Source: an uncultured Neptuniibacter sp. | GTDB lineage: Bacteria > Pseudomonadota > Gammaproteobacteria > Pseudomonadales > Balneatricaceae | Length of the DNA stretch: 64,000 bases | NCBI RefSeq assembly: GCF_947498015.1 | Contig: NZ_CANMIR010000002.1 | Coordinates: forward strand, 124,001 to 188,000 | Direction: 5' to 3' | Notes under the pieces: generated by a model | Databases searched by the model: none | Told to the model about the DNA's origin: nothing | What the model saw: the letters and a program-made list of their open reading frames with translations, nothing else | Position numbers and translations under genes: made by a program | In this document: piece after piece, positions 45,301 to 52,412 of the stretch | How positions within the stretch are numbered: position 1 is the first letter of the stretch | Layout of the letters: each line of letters begins with the position of its first letter

Positions 45301-45569
45301 TCATCAGCCACATATTTGAACTCAATCCCTAAACGCTGGGCGACCCGTTCAAACAGATCTGGAACAACACCGGCAAACTCACCTGGTTTCGTCTGAATTA
45401 AGAGCGGAGGAAACTTCAGAGTATGTCCGACAGTAATAACAGGATGAGCCTTAATCCAGGCGGCCTCATCTTCGGTTAGCTGGATCTCTGCCGCCAGAAA
45501 AGTGGGCAGCCAGGAAAGGAGAAAAAGTAGAGATATAAAAATTCGAGAAAGAATAGCCCTGCGCGCCAC
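42306..45569 (-). CDS. Triple-SBP sensor with PAS and GGDEF domains
   Basis: A 1087-residue membrane protein: a signal peptide, three tandem periplasmic bacterial solute-binding (SBP_bac_3) domains (about 28-265, 270-515 and 530-755), one transmembrane helix (about 762-782), a PAS domain (about 810-920) and a GGDEF domain (about 930-1078). The cyclase loop is GGEEF, with RKID upstream as an inhibitory site. The periplasmic modules resemble amino-acid-binding proteins and are expected to sense amino acids or similar solutes, so it links nutrient sensing to c-di-GMP. Its last codons overlap a terminator that belongs to the opposite gene phaB. It is monocistronic. Confidence 0.92.
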   Translation of the reverse strand: MARRAILSRIFISLLFLLSWLPTFLAAEIQLTEDEAAWIKAHPVITVGHTLKFPPLLIQTKPGEFAGVVPDLFERVAQRLGIEFKYVADDWDSLLDRVQRRDIDLVGAMNRSTAENYGLETVDTPINFPTMVFARKDRTFPLSSSLEMHGLNVAYHRDKKHIQRYLEKHQRGGSLLGYESTDAAFNAVLSGKADIVVGMNIDSYLLVQNSMVEIEPVFPLEELWTQSVVGLRSDYPIFKRILAKAFTEVTYQEKSKILSKWSWMERSDLHPLALTDDELEYLKNHPVLRVQNLSNFPPFNFYEEGRAKGYTVDYINMLGDLLGVEIEFISNKPWHEYLQMLKEGNLDIIPHIAATEERKAFIDFTPFSHIDYVVGAAVNERSDIETLSDLEGKVVAVTNKNFLHNYLMEHYPNLTLLVASTTNEALKAVALGRADVVLASLPQLDYYIHKNWFSNVRIRKIDRLELPERTQLPMGVAKGNSLLLSILIKANEAVSYSRNLELKDRWIDTHNGSYDKTLTPDDRRYLAEKKSLRTCLDPQWLPLEAIEDGQHTGITSEYIRRFEAYLGVPIKPIPVSSWEESVSLGQAGKCDFFPLVMPSADRETFLSFTSPYISLPLVYATTVNETFVSDIKRLDHRKVGVVRGYAISERIKSRYPKINLIEVDSIQEGLSRVSSGELYAYIDALSSIGYWIQNEYTGELKVSGTFDDSWDLSIGVSREEPQLKPILEKALGLISPEERKRFHNSWVSINYQRGTDYQLIIQIITLFIIIALVLIYRNRAVSKLNQEIADAHKQIVSQQAMVDRHVLITHFDQSGKITAANPSVCRVFGYVEEDLIGGNLSELFCPEEPTSFYTDMWAAINTRHLWSGEVKCVTSEGRDLYLLTHVEPVISGEKITGYRAISEDVTDKKRIEELSVRDGLTGLFNRLKIDEILSIQQERFNRQGLPFTVILLDIDDFKNVNDRYGHDVGDCVLQHLAVILSGAVRKIDVVGRWGGEEFVVICENTDLTHAYVVAEKIRLRAQQACFEGVESITVSIGVSQYQQGDKLSALFKRADQALYVAKRNGKNRVEMMPRNMKKGGAEPPKPE
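42319..42341 (+). terminator. phaB terminator embedded in the 3' end of the convergent sensor gene
   Basis: GGAGGC-TCCGC-GCCTCC followed by six T residues is a strong plus-strand intrinsic terminator, 82 bases after the phaB stop. The same bases encode the last residues (KKGGAEPPK) of the minus-strand GGDEF protein, so one stretch serves as both terminator and coding sequence. Confidence 0.85.
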
Positions 45570-45711
45570 TGATACAACCTATTAAATAAACAGTGATAGG
45601 CGTGGAAAATATCATGTCGTATGACATCGCACTAGTTTTTCAAACAATTAACAGGAAAAAATTACCCCCTCCCCATAAGCTACCAAAAACAGGATCCAAT
45701 TTCTTACAGAC
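45570..45711. other. Upstream region of the triple-SBP gene
   Basis: AT-rich sequence between the sensor start and the etf terminator. It must contain the sensor promoter on the minus strand. No recognisable operator or other gene was seen. Confidence 0.4.
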
Positions 45712-45738
45712 AAAAAAACCGGCACACTCGGTGCCGGC
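45712..45738 (-). terminator. Intrinsic terminator downstream of etfBA
   Basis: CCGGCAC (45719-45725) and GTGCCGG (45731-45737) form a perfect stem with a five-base loop; on the minus strand it is followed by a run of T residues (complement of 45712-45718). It is about 100 bases after the etfA stop and should end the etfBA transcript. Confidence 0.85.
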
Positions 45739-45840
45739 AAAGAATAAAGGCATCATGTCTTAATGAATCTTGAATCCACCAATAAGCCTTTCCAGAGTGA
45801 AAGAGGACCAGCTCAAGCAAAACCAGTCCGACCTTCGGTA

Positions 45841-46770
45841 TTACAGTTTCTGTTCCAGCTCAGGTACTGCTTCAAACAGATCTGCGACCAGACCGTAGTC
45901 TGCAACGGAGAAGATAGGCGCCTCTTCATCCTTGTTGATCGCAACAATAATTTTGGAGTCTTTCATACCCGCCAGATGCTGAATCGCACCGGAGATACCA
46001 ACAGCGATATATAACTCAGGCGCAACGATCTTACCTGTCTGACCGACCTGCATATCATTCGGTACAAAACCGGCATCCACTGCAGCACGAGAGGCACCCA
46101 CAGCCGCACCCAGCTTGTCAGCAATTTTCTCAAGCATGGCAAAGTTTTCACCATTACCCATGCCTCGACCACCAGAGATAACAACACCTGCAGCGGTAAG
46201 CTCAGGGCGATCAGATTTAGCCATCTCTTCGCCAACAAAACTGGAGATACCCGCTTCATGTACGCTATCAACGGCTTCAACTGCCGCAGAACCACCCTCA
46301 CTAGCAGCCGCATCAAATGCAGTACCACGCACAGTGATCACTTTAATCGCATCCAGGGACTCAACCGTTGCAATAGCATTACCCGCATAGATTGGGCGCT
46401 GGAAAGTATTCTCAGACTCTACAGCTGTAATATCAGAGATCTGTGCCACATCCAGAAGTGCCGCAACACGAGGCAGGAAGTTCTTAGCGGTTGTTGTCGC
46501 TGGTGCAACTACATGGCTGTAATCCTTACCCAGTTCAGCAACCAGTTTGGACATATTTTCAGCCAACTGATGCTCATAAGCTGCATTATCAGCCACCAGG
46601 ACTTTGCTTACGCCAGCGACCTGGGCTGCGGCATCAGCCACCGCACCACAACCGGAACCAGCAACAAGAATGTGTAGATCACTACCGATCTCAGCTGCAG
46701 CTGTCACAGTATTCAGTGTCGCACCTTTCAGGGTGCTATTGTCATGTTCTGCAATAATCAGAATAGCCAT
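45841..46770 (-). CDS. etfA: Electron transfer flavoprotein alpha subunit
   Basis: The 309-residue large subunit of ETF collects electrons from acyl-CoA dehydrogenases through its FAD. The C-terminal FAD-binding region is complete: [42 protein letters not shown] and [18 protein letters not shown] (long runs split here). It starts 12 bases after the etfB stop. The product works with EtfB and hands electrons to ETF-ubiquinone oxidoreductase, encoded divergently at 47896. Confidence 0.97.
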   Translation of the reverse strand: MAILIIAEHDNSTLKGATLNTVTAAAEIGSDLHILVAGSGCGAVADAAAQVAGVSKVLVADNAAYEHQLAENMSKLVAELGKDYSHVVAPATTTAKNFLPRVAALLDVAQISDITAVESENTFQRPIYAGNAIATVESLDAIKVITVRGTAFDAAASEGGSAAVEAVDSVHEAGISSFVGEEMAKSDRPELTAAGVVISGGRGMGNGENFAMLEKIADKLGAAVGASRAAVDAGFVPNDMQVGQTGKIVAPELYIAVGISGAIQHLAGMKDSKIIVAINKDEEAPIFSVADYGLVADLFEAVPELEQKL

Positions 46771-46781
46771 ATCATCACCCC

Positions 46782-47531
46782 TTAAATTACTTTGGCTTCG
46801 TTCTTCAGTTTTTCTACCAGCTCATCTACGCTGGAGACTTTAATACCAGCCTGACGCTCAGCTGGAGGGGTCACTTTAAGCAGTTTCGTATGCTCTTTCA
46901 GCTCAACACCCAGATCGGCAGGTGTTTTAACATCCAGCGGCTTACGCTTGGCTTTCATAATATTTGGCAGAGATGCGTAACGCGGTTCATTCAGACGCAA
47001 ATCTGTAGTAACAATTGCTGGAAGGTTCAGCGAAACAGTCTGCAGACCGCCATCCACTTCACGGGTAACGTTGACTTTATCGCCATCAACTTTCACTTCA
47101 GAGGCGAACGTTCCCTGAGGCATTTCAGCCAATGCCGCCAGCATCTGACCCGTCTGATTGTTATCGCTATCAATTGCCTGTTTACCCATAATCACCAGAT
47201 CTGGTTTCTCTTCATCAACCACTTTAGCCAGTAGTTTGGCAACGGTCAGAGACTCAGGCATAGCATCCGTATCAATTTGGATACCACGGTCTGCACCTAG
47301 CGCCAGAGCGGTACGAATCTGCTCCTGACACGCCTTAGGCCCAATTGAAACTACAACCACTTCAGACGCAGTACCCGCCTCTTTAAGACGAACTGCTTCT
47401 TCTACAGCGATCTCACAGAATGGGTTCAATGCCATTTTCACATTGGCCAGATCAACATCAGTATTATCCGACTTAACACGTACTTTGACGTTGTAGTCGA
47501 TAACACGCTTAACTGTTACGAGTACCTTCAT
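46782..47531 (-). CDS. etfB: Electron transfer flavoprotein beta subunit
   Basis: The 249-residue small ETF subunit binds AMP and carries the docking loop for dehydrogenases. The conserved segments [29 protein letters not shown] and [17 protein letters not shown] are present, as is the EtfB signature [19 protein letters not shown]. The ATG at 47531 ([10 protein letters not shown]) is preferred over an ATG two codons upstream. It is the first gene of etfBA, divergent from the ETF-QO gene across a 364-base gap. Confidence 0.97.
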   Translation of the reverse strand: MKVLVTVKRVIDYNVKVRVKSDNTDVDLANVKMALNPFCEIAVEEAVRLKEAGTASEVVVVSIGPKACQEQIRTALALGADRGIQIDTDAMPESLTVAKLLAKVVDEEKPDLVIMGKQAIDSDNNQTGQMLAALAEMPQGTFASEVKVDGDKVNVTREVDGGLQTVSLNLPAIVTTDLRLNEPRYASLPNIMKAKRKPLDVKTPADLGVELKEHTKLLKVTPPAERQAGIKVSSVDELVEKLKNEAKVI

Positions 47532-47895
47532 CAGCAAAGACCTTTTAATTCTAGTTGTTAAGGGAACTTACTGTTCCCTGTTTTGCTTTTGTTTACGTAA
47601 ACACCCGGTGATATTTTGCACTAAAATACCGCACGCTTAAGTAAGTATTTTCCCTAATCATACTTATTTATCTTGAATAAGCAATCACCCCTACTAACAA
47701 AATCCTGCTCAAACCTACCAAATCGTTACAGCGGTAATAAAACTATTCACATATCAGGGAAATCCCTTATAATTGAAATTATAACTAAGGAGTGCTGTCT
47801 CAGCTGTTTACTGATAGCCTCGTATAACTATAAGAATCGCGAAATGCTTCGAAAGCGCGCCGATTCTCCAACCGAGCATGAGGGGAGATCGACCT
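47532..47895. promoter_or_regulatory. Divergent promoter region of etfBA and ETF-QO
   Basis: The gap contains a perfect 14-base palindrome, TGTTTACGTAAACA (47590-47603), about 60 bases before etfB, and a consensus-like TATAAT (47768-47773) oriented toward the ETF-QO gene. Both transcripts must start here. The palindrome is a good operator candidate for a fatty-acid or branched-chain amino-acid regulator, but which one is not established. Confidence 0.6.
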
Positions 47896-49551
47896 ATGAC
47901 ACGAGAGTCGATGGAATTTGATGTAGTAATCGTCGGTGCAGGCCCTGCGGGCTTATCCACAGCGTGCAGACTAATGCAGCTGGCACAGGAAAAAGAGCAA
48001 GAGTTAACCGTATGCGTCGTTGAGAAGGGCTCAGAGGTTGGAGCGCATATCCTCTCCGGTGCGGTCATTGAAAGCCGTGCACTGGATGAACTGTTCCCAG
48101 ACTGGAAAGAACAGGGTGCTCCCCTGACAACCGCAGTGACCGAAGATGAGGTTTACCTGTTAAAGGATGCAGAGAAAGGCAGCAAAATACCTAACGCCTT
48201 TGTTCCTAAAACAATGCACAACAATGGCAACTACATTGTCAGCCTTGGTAATGTATGTCGCTGGCTTGCTGAACGCGCTGAAGAGCTGGGCGTTGAAATC
48301 TTTCCGGGCTTTGCTGCAGCTGAGGTTCTTTACAATGCGGATGGCAGTGTAAAAGGGATCGCAACCGGCGATATGGGCTTAACTGAAAATGGTGAGCAGA
48401 AAGACAGTTACATGCCTGGCATGGAACTGCATGCAAAATACACAGTATTCTCCGAAGGTTGCCGCGGCCACTTGGGTAAAGAACTGATCGACAACTTTAA
48501 CCTGAATACTAAAGCGGATGCTCAACATTACGGCATCGGTATAAAAGAGCTGTGGGATATTCCAGCGGATCAACACAAGCCAGGACTGGTTGTGCACGGG
48601 TCTGGTTGGCCATTAGACAATGGCACCAGCGGAGGTTTCTTCCTCTATCACACTGATGATAATCAGGTTGTGGTCGGACTGATTGTTGACCTGAACTATG
48701 CAAATCCATATATCAGCCCTTTTGATGAGTTCCAGCGACTGAAGCACCATCCCGTGCTAAAACAGCATCTGGAAGGCGGCACCCGTGTATCCTATGGTGC
48801 ACGAGCAATTACAAAAGGTGGCTTTAACTCCCTGCCACGTATGAGCTTCCCTGGCGGTCTGGTGGTTGGCTGTAACGCAGGTACGCTTAACTTCAGTAAG
48901 ATCAAAGGCACCCATACGGCAATGAAGTCTGGGATGATCGGTGCAGAAGCGATCTTTGAAGCAGTATCCGCGGGCTGTGAGGGCGGTAAGGATCTGGAGC
49001 GTTATACAGAACTGTTCAAGGAATCCTGGTTATACGACGAACTGTTCCGCTCACGTAACTTCGGCCCTGCTATGCATAAATTCGGTGCAATTCTGGGTGG
49101 TGCGTTCAACTATATCGACCAGAACATTTTTGGCGGTAAAATTCCGGTTACCCTGCACGACAACCATGAAGATTTCGCTCAGCTGCAACCGGCCAGTAAT
49201 TTCCAGCCCATTGAATATCCAAAACCGGACGGTCAGCTAAGCTTCGATAAGCTCTCCTCTGTATTCCTTTCGAATACCAACCACGAAGAGGATCAGCCTT
49301 GCCACCTTCAGTTGAAGAATGCATCTATCCCGATGGAGCAAAACCTACCTAAGTTTGCTGAGCCTGCTCAGCGCTACTGCCCTGCGGGTGTTTATGAAGT
49401 GGTAGACGATGAAGAGAATGGAGGCCAACGCTTCCAGATAAATTCACAGAACTGCCTACACTGTAAAACCTGTGATATCAAAGATCCGGCTCAAAATATT
49501 ACCTGGGTAACACCTGAGGGTATGGGTGGTCCTAACTATCCAAATATGTAA
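47896..49551 (+). CDS. Electron transfer flavoprotein-ubiquinone oxidoreductase
   Basis: This 551-residue membrane-associated flavoprotein oxidises ETF and reduces ubiquinone. It has the N-terminal FAD loop DVVIVGAGPAGLSTACRL, a ubiquinone-binding middle region, and a C-terminal ferredoxin domain whose 4Fe-4S cysteines are in YCPAGVYEV and NCLHCKTCDIKDP. The ATG at 47896 follows GGGAGA; an ATG 18 bases upstream has no ribosome site. It acts with EtfAB encoded on the other side of the shared promoter region. Confidence 0.96.
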   Translation: MTRESMEFDVVIVGAGPAGLSTACRLMQLAQEKEQELTVCVVEKGSEVGAHILSGAVIESRALDELFPDWKEQGAPLTTAVTEDEVYLLKDAEKGSKIPNAFVPKTMHNNGNYIVSLGNVCRWLAERAEELGVEIFPGFAAAEVLYNADGSVKGIATGDMGLTENGEQKDSYMPGMELHAKYTVFSEGCRGHLGKELIDNFNLNTKADAQHYGIGIKELWDIPADQHKPGLVVHGSGWPLDNGTSGGFFLYHTDDNQVVVGLIVDLNYANPYISPFDEFQRLKHHPVLKQHLEGGTRVSYGARAITKGGFNSLPRMSFPGGLVVGCNAGTLNFSKIKGTHTAMKSGMIGAEAIFEAVSAGCEGGKDLERYTELFKESWLYDELFRSRNFGPAMHKFGAILGGAFNYIDQNIFGGKIPVTLHDNHEDFAQLQPASNFQPIEYPKPDGQLSFDKLSSVFLSNTNHEEDQPCHLQLKNASIPMEQNLPKFAEPAQRYCPAGVYEVVDDEENGGQRFQINSQNCLHCKTCDIKDPAQNITWVTPEGMGGPNYPNM

Positions 49552-49568
49552 ACCGCCGGTTATTCATA

Positions 49569-49600
49569 AAAAAACCCATGTGTACTCACATGGGTTTTTT
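49569..49600. terminator. Bidirectional intrinsic terminator
   Basis: AAAAAACCCATGTG (49569-49582), a four-base loop and CACATGGGTTTTTT (49587-49600) form a perfect 14-bp stem flanked by A and T runs. It lies between the convergent ETF-QO and TetR genes and should stop both transcripts. Confidence 0.92.
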
Positions 49601-49613
49601 ATTGGTTATCTAT

Positions 49614-50192
49614 CTAAAAACGCACAAACAGATCATCAACCATATCCTCAACCATTTCAGGTTGATTACAACCTCTAAGGTAGCTCCTTAATCCCATGAT
49701 CTGTGCCATTAAGCTTCGTGCCAACAGCTTGGGGGGCGCTTCATTAGATAGTTCGCCCTGATTGATCGCTTGTTCAAACAGCAGGCAGAACTCAGCCTCC
49801 ATCTGCTTTAGTAATAAACGGCTTTCAGCCAGCAGTTCAGCATGCTGATCCGTAAGCTCCGTGATTGTTTTTACCAACAGACAGAGATCACTCGGGGCAC
49901 TAGCACGCCGGTCCAACACCACCTTTTTAACAAACTCCCGTAATCCGAGAAGAACTGAGTTCTGCTCGGCGACGATCTCATGTAAAAGCGCTCTGGAATC
50001 ACGGTAGTATTGATTTATGACCTCTCGGAAAAGCGCTTCTTTACTGCCAAATGCCGCATAAAAGCTACCCGGTCTAAGATTCACAACCTTTTGCAACTCC
50101 CGGGTGGATGTCGCGTGGAACCCCTGCTTCCAAAACAGAAGCATCGCCTGGCGAATTACCCGCTCTTTATCATATTTTGCAACATTGGCCAT
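49614..50192 (-). CDS. TetR-family transcriptional regulator
   Basis: The 192-residue repressor has an N-terminal TetR helix-turn-helix (IRQAMLLFWKQGFHATSTREL then KVVNLRPGSFYAAFGSKEAL; the runs are contiguous) and a helical ligand-binding domain of the YxaF/AcuR-like group. The ATG at 50192 matches the usual start; the upstream extension to 50321 runs through the operator region and is rejected. It is divergent from an AhpD-like gene, and three operator-like palindromes fill the gap, so it most likely represses itself and that gene. The inducer is unknown, possibly an electrophile or alkylating compound. Confidence 0.9.
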   Translation of the reverse strand: MANVAKYDKERVIRQAMLLFWKQGFHATSTRELQKVVNLRPGSFYAAFGSKEALFREVINQYYRDSRALLHEIVAEQNSVLLGLREFVKKVVLDRRASAPSDLCLLVKTITELTDQHAELLAESRLLLKQMEAEFCLLFEQAINQGELSNEAPPKLLARSLMAQIMGLRSYLRGCNQPEMVEDMVDDLFVRF

Positions 50193-50206
50193 GTGAGCAA
50201 CCTTTT

Positions 50207-50222
50207 TTGATCGTATGATCAA
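50207..50222. promoter_or_regulatory. TetR operator-like palindrome 1
   Basis: TTGATC-GTAT-GATCAA is a perfect 6+4+6 inverted repeat, 14 bases before the TetR start codon. It shares its half-sites with the two sites that follow. Confidence 0.65.
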
Positions 50223-50229
50223 TTTTAAC

Positions 50230-50245
50230 TTGATCAATCGATCAA
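50230..50245. promoter_or_regulatory. TetR operator-like palindrome 2
   Basis: TTGATC-AATC-GATCAA is a second perfect 6+4+6 repeat with the same half-sites, 23 bases from the first (about two helical turns). Confidence 0.65.
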
Positions 50246-50265
50246 ATACAAATACGCTGCAATTA

Positions 50266-50281
50266 TTGACCAGTCGATCAA
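50266..50281. promoter_or_regulatory. TetR operator-like palindrome 3
   Basis: TTGACC-AGTC-GATCAA matches the same consensus with one changed base in the left half-site. It lies 19 bases before the ATG of the AhpD-like gene, so binding there would block that gene. Confidence 0.6.
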
Positions 50282-50300
50282 AATACATTGAGGCCTGACG

Positions 50301-50840
50301 ATGAATAAACTGACCGTTCATACCTACGAAAGCGCACCAGAAGCCAGCCGCCCCCTTTTAGATAATTCGATTAAAAATTTCGGCATGATTCCGAGCCTGC
50401 ATGGCGTCATGTCCGAATCACCAGAGCTTTTTGAAACCTACCAGATGCTCCATCAGAAGTTTCAGCAGACCTCTTTCGATGAAGATGAGCTAACCGTTGT
50501 CTGGCAGACTATCAATGTTGAACACGAGTGCCATTACTGCGTACCTGCCCATGCGGCGATCTCAAAAATGATGGGAGTGGATGATAAGCTGACCCAGGCA
50601 CTCCGCAATAGGGAACCCATGCCTACAACTAAGCTACAGGCTCTACACGAGATGACACTATCGATCATACGTAATCGCGGCCGTGTGAATGAAGAGGAGG
50701 TCAGCCAGTTTTACGCAGCCGGCTATGGCCCCAAACAACTCCTGGAGATTGTGCTTGGTGTTTCACAAAAGGTGATGAGTAATTATGTAAATCATCTGGC
50801 TGATACCCCATTGGACGACCGCTTTAAACCCTTTCTGTAG
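50301..50840 (+). CDS. Carboxymuconolactone decarboxylase family protein (AhpD-like)
   Basis: This 179-residue all-helical protein has an AhpD core. The redox motif C-x2-C is in EHECHYCVPAH (about residues 75-78), followed by the conserved histidine. Such proteins act as alkylhydroperoxidase-like antioxidants, although not all have been shown to be peroxidases. It is divergent from the TetR regulator, with the third operator-like site just before its start, so its expression is probably inducible. It is monocistronic, ending at a hairpin (50853-50878). Confidence 0.88.
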   Translation: MNKLTVHTYESAPEASRPLLDNSIKNFGMIPSLHGVMSESPELFETYQMLHQKFQQTSFDEDELTVVWQTINVEHECHYCVPAHAAISKMMGVDDKLTQALRNREPMPTTKLQALHEMTLSIIRNRGRVNEEEVSQFYAAGYGPKQLLEIVLGVSQKVMSNYVNHLADTPLDDRFKPFL

Positions 50841-50852
50841 AGGGTACTAACG

Positions 50853-50878
50853 AACCTGCCAGAAACCTCTGGCAGGTT
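50853..50878 (+). terminator. Hairpin after the AhpD-like gene
   Basis: AACCTGCCAGA, loop AACC, TCTGGCAGGTT: a perfect 11-bp stem 12 bases after the stop. No T-run follows, so it may be a factor-dependent terminator or an mRNA-stabilising hairpin. Confidence 0.55.
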
Positions 50879-50962
50879 ATCAACGACCTGCTGATTACCT
50901 TCTAGTCGCTTTTCGGTGTAAGATCCATTTTCCTATGGAAAAGAAAGCACTGTGAAGGAACC

Positions 50963-51310
50963 ATGCTTCATTCTCAACTCTCAACCACGCTTCTGATCAC
51001 GACCAGCCTTTTAACCGGTTGCACCACGAGTATCCTCGATCACACTCAACGTGATGGCCAGCCTTATGAATCGGGCTTTTGCTATAACGGAGGACGGATT
51101 AATAACTACAGTTGTGATCCGGAATTAGCGGTAGTACAAGCTGATATGCGTGAAAAGGAGATTGATGAGGAGTGGATGTACCTCAAGTTGATTGAGATCC
51201 GTCACTGGCTTGCCATGCAAAGGCAAGAATTTATCAAGCGTGATTTTTCTCCTGAAACTACAACCAATCAGGAACAGGTAGTTTCTTGCTGTGTAAGAAA
51301 GCCGGATTGA
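50963..51310 (+). CDS. Small lipoprotein of unknown family, paralogue of the one at 53906
   Basis: This 115-residue protein has a lipoprotein signal peptide; the lipobox LLTGC puts the acylated cysteine near residue 20. The mature part contains a core shared with the lipoprotein at 53906: CYNGGR, YSCDP, then EIDEEWMY followed by an amphipathic helix ending near HWL. It is not a family I can name. GAAGGA precedes the ATG. Its last 53 bases overlap the 3' end of the convergent cysteine synthase gene. A role at the outer membrane or in the periplasm is inferred from the signal only. Confidence 0.8.
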   Translation: MLHSQLSTTLLITTSLLTGCTTSILDHTQRDGQPYESGFCYNGGRINNYSCDPELAVVQADMREKEIDEEWMYLKLIEIRHWLAMQRQEFIKRDFSPETTTNQEQVVSCCVRKPD

Positions 51311-52256
51311 ACAACTTACTTTGATAACGTGCCGCTATATCACACAGAACCGTTACAATTGTATGACCTGCACCTAAATCTTCTGCCACTCTGACAGCGC
51401 CAGCCACATTGATTCCACTGGAACCTCCAACAGCGAGCCCCTCCTCTTTAAGCAATGAGAAAACATAATACATCGCCTCCTCATCTGGGATCTGGAAGGC
51501 ACCATCCGGCATAAAACCTTCAAGATTACCCGTCACCCGACTTTGACCGATGCCCTCCATCACAGAGGAACCTTCACTCTCCAATTGACCATGTGTGTAG
51601 TAATGAAACAGAGAGGCTCCCATGGGGTCGGTCAGGAAGATTTTGATCTCAGGCTTATAACGCCGAAGCGCCTGGGAGACTCCGGCCAGCGTACCACCAG
51701 TGCCAACAGCACAGCAGAACGCATCCACTTTACCCTCCGTTTGGTACCAGATCTCCTTACCCGTGGTCTCTTCATGAATCGTCCGATTTGCCTGATTATT
51801 AAACTGATCTGCCCAGATGGTATTACCATCCTTGGCGGCATAGTGCTCGGCCAAACGTTGCGACACTTTAGTGTAGTGGTTCTCATCAGCCAGAGATACC
51901 GCCGGAACCAGCTCTAGCTCAGCCCCCAGCAAGCGCAGACTCTCTTTTTTCTCATCACTCTGAGTCTCAGGCATAACAATGGTTGTTTTAAGCCCTAGTG
52001 CATTGGCGACCAGAGTTAATCCGATACCGGTGTTGCCTGCTGTACCCTCGACGATACGACCTCCGGGCTTCAATGTTTTACGGTTAAGAGCATCACGCAC
52101 AATGCCCCACGCCGTACGGTCCTTCACTGACCCGCCCGGATTGAGAAATTCAGCTTTCGCATAAATCTCACAGCCTGTCAGCTCCGACACTTTCTGCAGA
52201 CGGATTAAAGGTGTTCGGCCAATCAGGTTAATCAGCCCATAGGCAAGATGAGACAT
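51258..52256 (-). CDS. Cysteine synthase-family PLP enzyme
   Basis: This 332-residue fold-type II PLP enzyme makes cysteine from O-acetylserine and sulfide, or a related reaction. The PLP lysine is in NPGGSVKDRTAW, the substrate loop EGTAGNTGIG is present, and VGTGGTLAGVSQ and GGSSGINVAGA bind the phosphate. The C-terminal ARYQSKLFNPAFL marks a subgroup distinct from E. coli CysK and often annotated as cysteine synthase A. The ATG at 52256 follows GGAGGGGG. It would use the sulfide made by the cys genes 30 kb away. It overlaps the small lipoprotein gene tail-to-tail by 53 bases. Confidence 0.92.
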   Translation of the reverse strand: MSHLAYGLINLIGRTPLIRLQKVSELTGCEIYAKAEFLNPGGSVKDRTAWGIVRDALNRKTLKPGGRIVEGTAGNTGIGLTLVANALGLKTTIVMPETQSDEKKESLRLLGAELELVPAVSLADENHYTKVSQRLAEHYAAKDGNTIWADQFNNQANRTIHEETTGKEIWYQTEGKVDAFCCAVGTGGTLAGVSQALRRYKPEIKIFLTDPMGASLFHYYTHGQLESEGSSVMEGIGQSRVTGNLEGFMPDGAFQIPDEEAMYYVFSLLKEEGLAVGGSSGINVAGAVRVAEDLGAGHTIVTVLCDIAARYQSKLFNPAFLHSKKLPVPDWL

Positions 52257-52412
52257 AACAACCCCCTCCCAATATGTTGGTGAGGCTGCTTTGATCCACC
52301 CTATTATCAGCAAGGGTTAGATAGCAAAATTAATCAGTACTTTCAGTATAGATCTTTTTAAAAATTGAAAGAGAGCACCGGAGTACTCTCTAAAGAGCAA
52401 GACCGATAAGTA

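Noticed and set aside
50193-50321. N-terminal extension of the TetR protein to 50321
   Set aside because: The extra 43 residues would be encoded by the operator region; the family start and a ribosome site fit 50192.
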